NCBI RefSeq assembly: GCF_008932295.1
Contig: NZ_WBWA01000002.1
Location: 310,001 to 374,000 of the forward strand
Reading direction: 5' to 3'
Length of the DNA stretch: 64,000 bases
From: Brucella tritici
Lineage (GTDB): Bacteria; Pseudomonadota; Alphaproteobacteria; Rhizobiales; Rhizobiaceae
Positions 63,365-64,000 of this stretch are shown in pieces (within the stretch, counting starts at the first letter, position 1; the number at the start of each line of letters is the position of its first letter). A program made the translations under genes and the position numbers. A model generated the notes under the pieces. It did no database searches and was not told the DNA's origin. It saw only the letters and a list, made by a program, of their open reading frames with translations.

Positions 63365-64000
63365 TCAGCCGGGAAGATAGATACTGCCCAGCGACGGATG
63401 GCCATCTGTCGTGACTTCCCCGCGCCCGACCAAATCTTCCAAATGTGCGAGCACGGACAGTGCAGCCGCACCGTGCAATCGCGGATCAGTCTCGCGATAA
63501 ATCACTTTCACCATGTCGCCGATTGTCCGGTCCCCCTGTAGAACACGCTCTAGAATGGCACGTTCGCGCATCTTGCGATGGGCACGCAGGCCACGAACGA
63601 AGGCGGCAGGCTTGGTCACGGCGCCGCCATGCCCCGGCAGATAGACCTTGTCGTCGCGTGCCAGCAGTTTTTCGAGCGAGACCATGTAGTCATTCATCGA
63701 GCCGTCCGGCGGTGCGACGATGGACGTCGCCCAGGCCATGACATGGTCTGCGGAGAAAAGAATGCCGGTTCCTTTCAGGCCGAACGCCATGTGATTGGCG
63801 GCATGTCCGGGAGTGTGAATTCCTTCCAGAGCCCAGCCATCACCTTCGATCGTGCTTCCGTCGGTCAGTGCGATATCCGGAACGAACTCCGTATCGGCGC
63901 TTGCCTCAAGCATGTTTGTTTCGCCCGCATAATAGGGGCGGGCAGGGCGATGCGGTCCCTCGGCAACGGTGCGAGCGCCAAGTTTTTCCTTCAGGCGCTG
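63365..64000 (-). CDS. MBL-fold metallo-hydrolase, truncated by the window end
   Basis: The window holds the C-terminal 212 residues; the frame stays open to base 64000, so the N-terminus with the first HxHxDH motif is outside. Visible are IHTPGHAANHMAFGL (metal-binding His), GILFSADHVMAW and YLPGHGG, followed by a helical C-terminal domain typical of LACTB2-like MBL proteins. Substrate is unknown. The gene is complete on its 3' side and converges with the DUF1499 gene. Confidence 0.85.
   Translation of the reverse strand, partial: QRLKEKLGARTVAEGPHRPARPYYAGETNMLEASADTEFVPDIALTDGSTIEGDGWALEGIHTPGHAANHMAFGLKGTGILFSADHVMAWATSIVAPPDGSMNDYMVSLEKLLARDDKVYLPGHGGAVTKPAAFVRGLRAHRKMRERAILERVLQGDRTIGDMVKVIYRETDPRLHGAAALSVLAHLEDLVGRGEVTTDGHPSLGSIYLPG

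Noticed and set aside
1-64000. CRISPR arrays and tRNA or rRNA genes
   Set aside because: No regularly spaced repeats and no cloverleaf or rRNA-like sequence was noticed on either strand.

Overview
The window looks like chromosomal DNA of an alphaproteobacterium of the order Hyphomicrobiales, most likely Brucellaceae (Ochrobactrum/Brucella type). This is inferred from the gene neighbourhood (mutY start, DUF721, DsbA-like, smc; later ppdK and a polysaccharide deacetylase), from a roughly 100-bp palindromic intergenic repeat found on both sides of the window, and from a rhizobial/Ti-type set of conjugation genes. No database search was possible.

Layout. (1) 1-8.2 kb, core: the 5' end of mutY on the minus strand, then a tightly overlapping plus-strand run of GT25 glycosyltransferase, O-antigen ligase-like protein, UDP-glucuronate 4-epimerase and DUF721 protein, followed by a DsbA-like oxidoreductase and smc. 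(2) 8.2-16.2 kb: an IS66 scrap, then a minus-strand operon (HAD hydrolase, metallophosphoesterase, complete CUT1-type ABC importer) divergent from a SorC-family regulator. (3) 16.3-28.8 kb: a DUF6880 gene, then the DNA-processing half of a conjugative element: traG, traD, traC on the minus strand, a probable oriT, and a large divergent traA relaxase-helicase. A terminator and a nest of insertion sequences follow: an IS1380-type element broken by an IS3-family element that left a 3-bp target duplication. (4) 28.6-43.4 kb, cargo: DUF6429; an alpha-oxoamine-synthase-like PLP enzyme with a small partner and an OmpR-type regulator; an IS256 element; a spermidine/putrescine-type ABC importer; a GntR/FCD regulator flanked by two TTTTGTTGCAACAAAA-type palindromes; a four-gene run encoding a GSAM-like class III aminotransferase, an acetolactate-synthase-like ThDP enzyme, an SDR and a second OmpR-type regulator. 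(5) 43.8-55.4 kb: an MNT-HEPN fusion protein, a winged-helix regulator, and a complete divergent virB1-virB11 operon with a TrbM-like gene and an EexN-type entry-exclusion lipoprotein. (6) 55.6-64 kb, core again: ppdK, a polysaccharide deacetylase, two multi-/di-haem c-type cytochromes, a DUF1499 protein and a truncated MBL-fold hydrolase.

How the parts work together. TraA would nick and unwind DNA at the traC-traA intergenic oriT. TraG would couple it to the VirB channel, EexN would block redundant transfer, and the winged-helix protein is placed to control the virB promoter. No integrase, excisionase, repABC or flanking attachment repeats were found, so how the element entered or moves is open. 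The cargo between the tra and virB halves is the least explained part: two PLP enzymes, a ThDP enzyme, an SDR, one importer and two OmpR-like regulators with degenerate receivers. It is the best candidate for an undescribed metabolic or signalling system.
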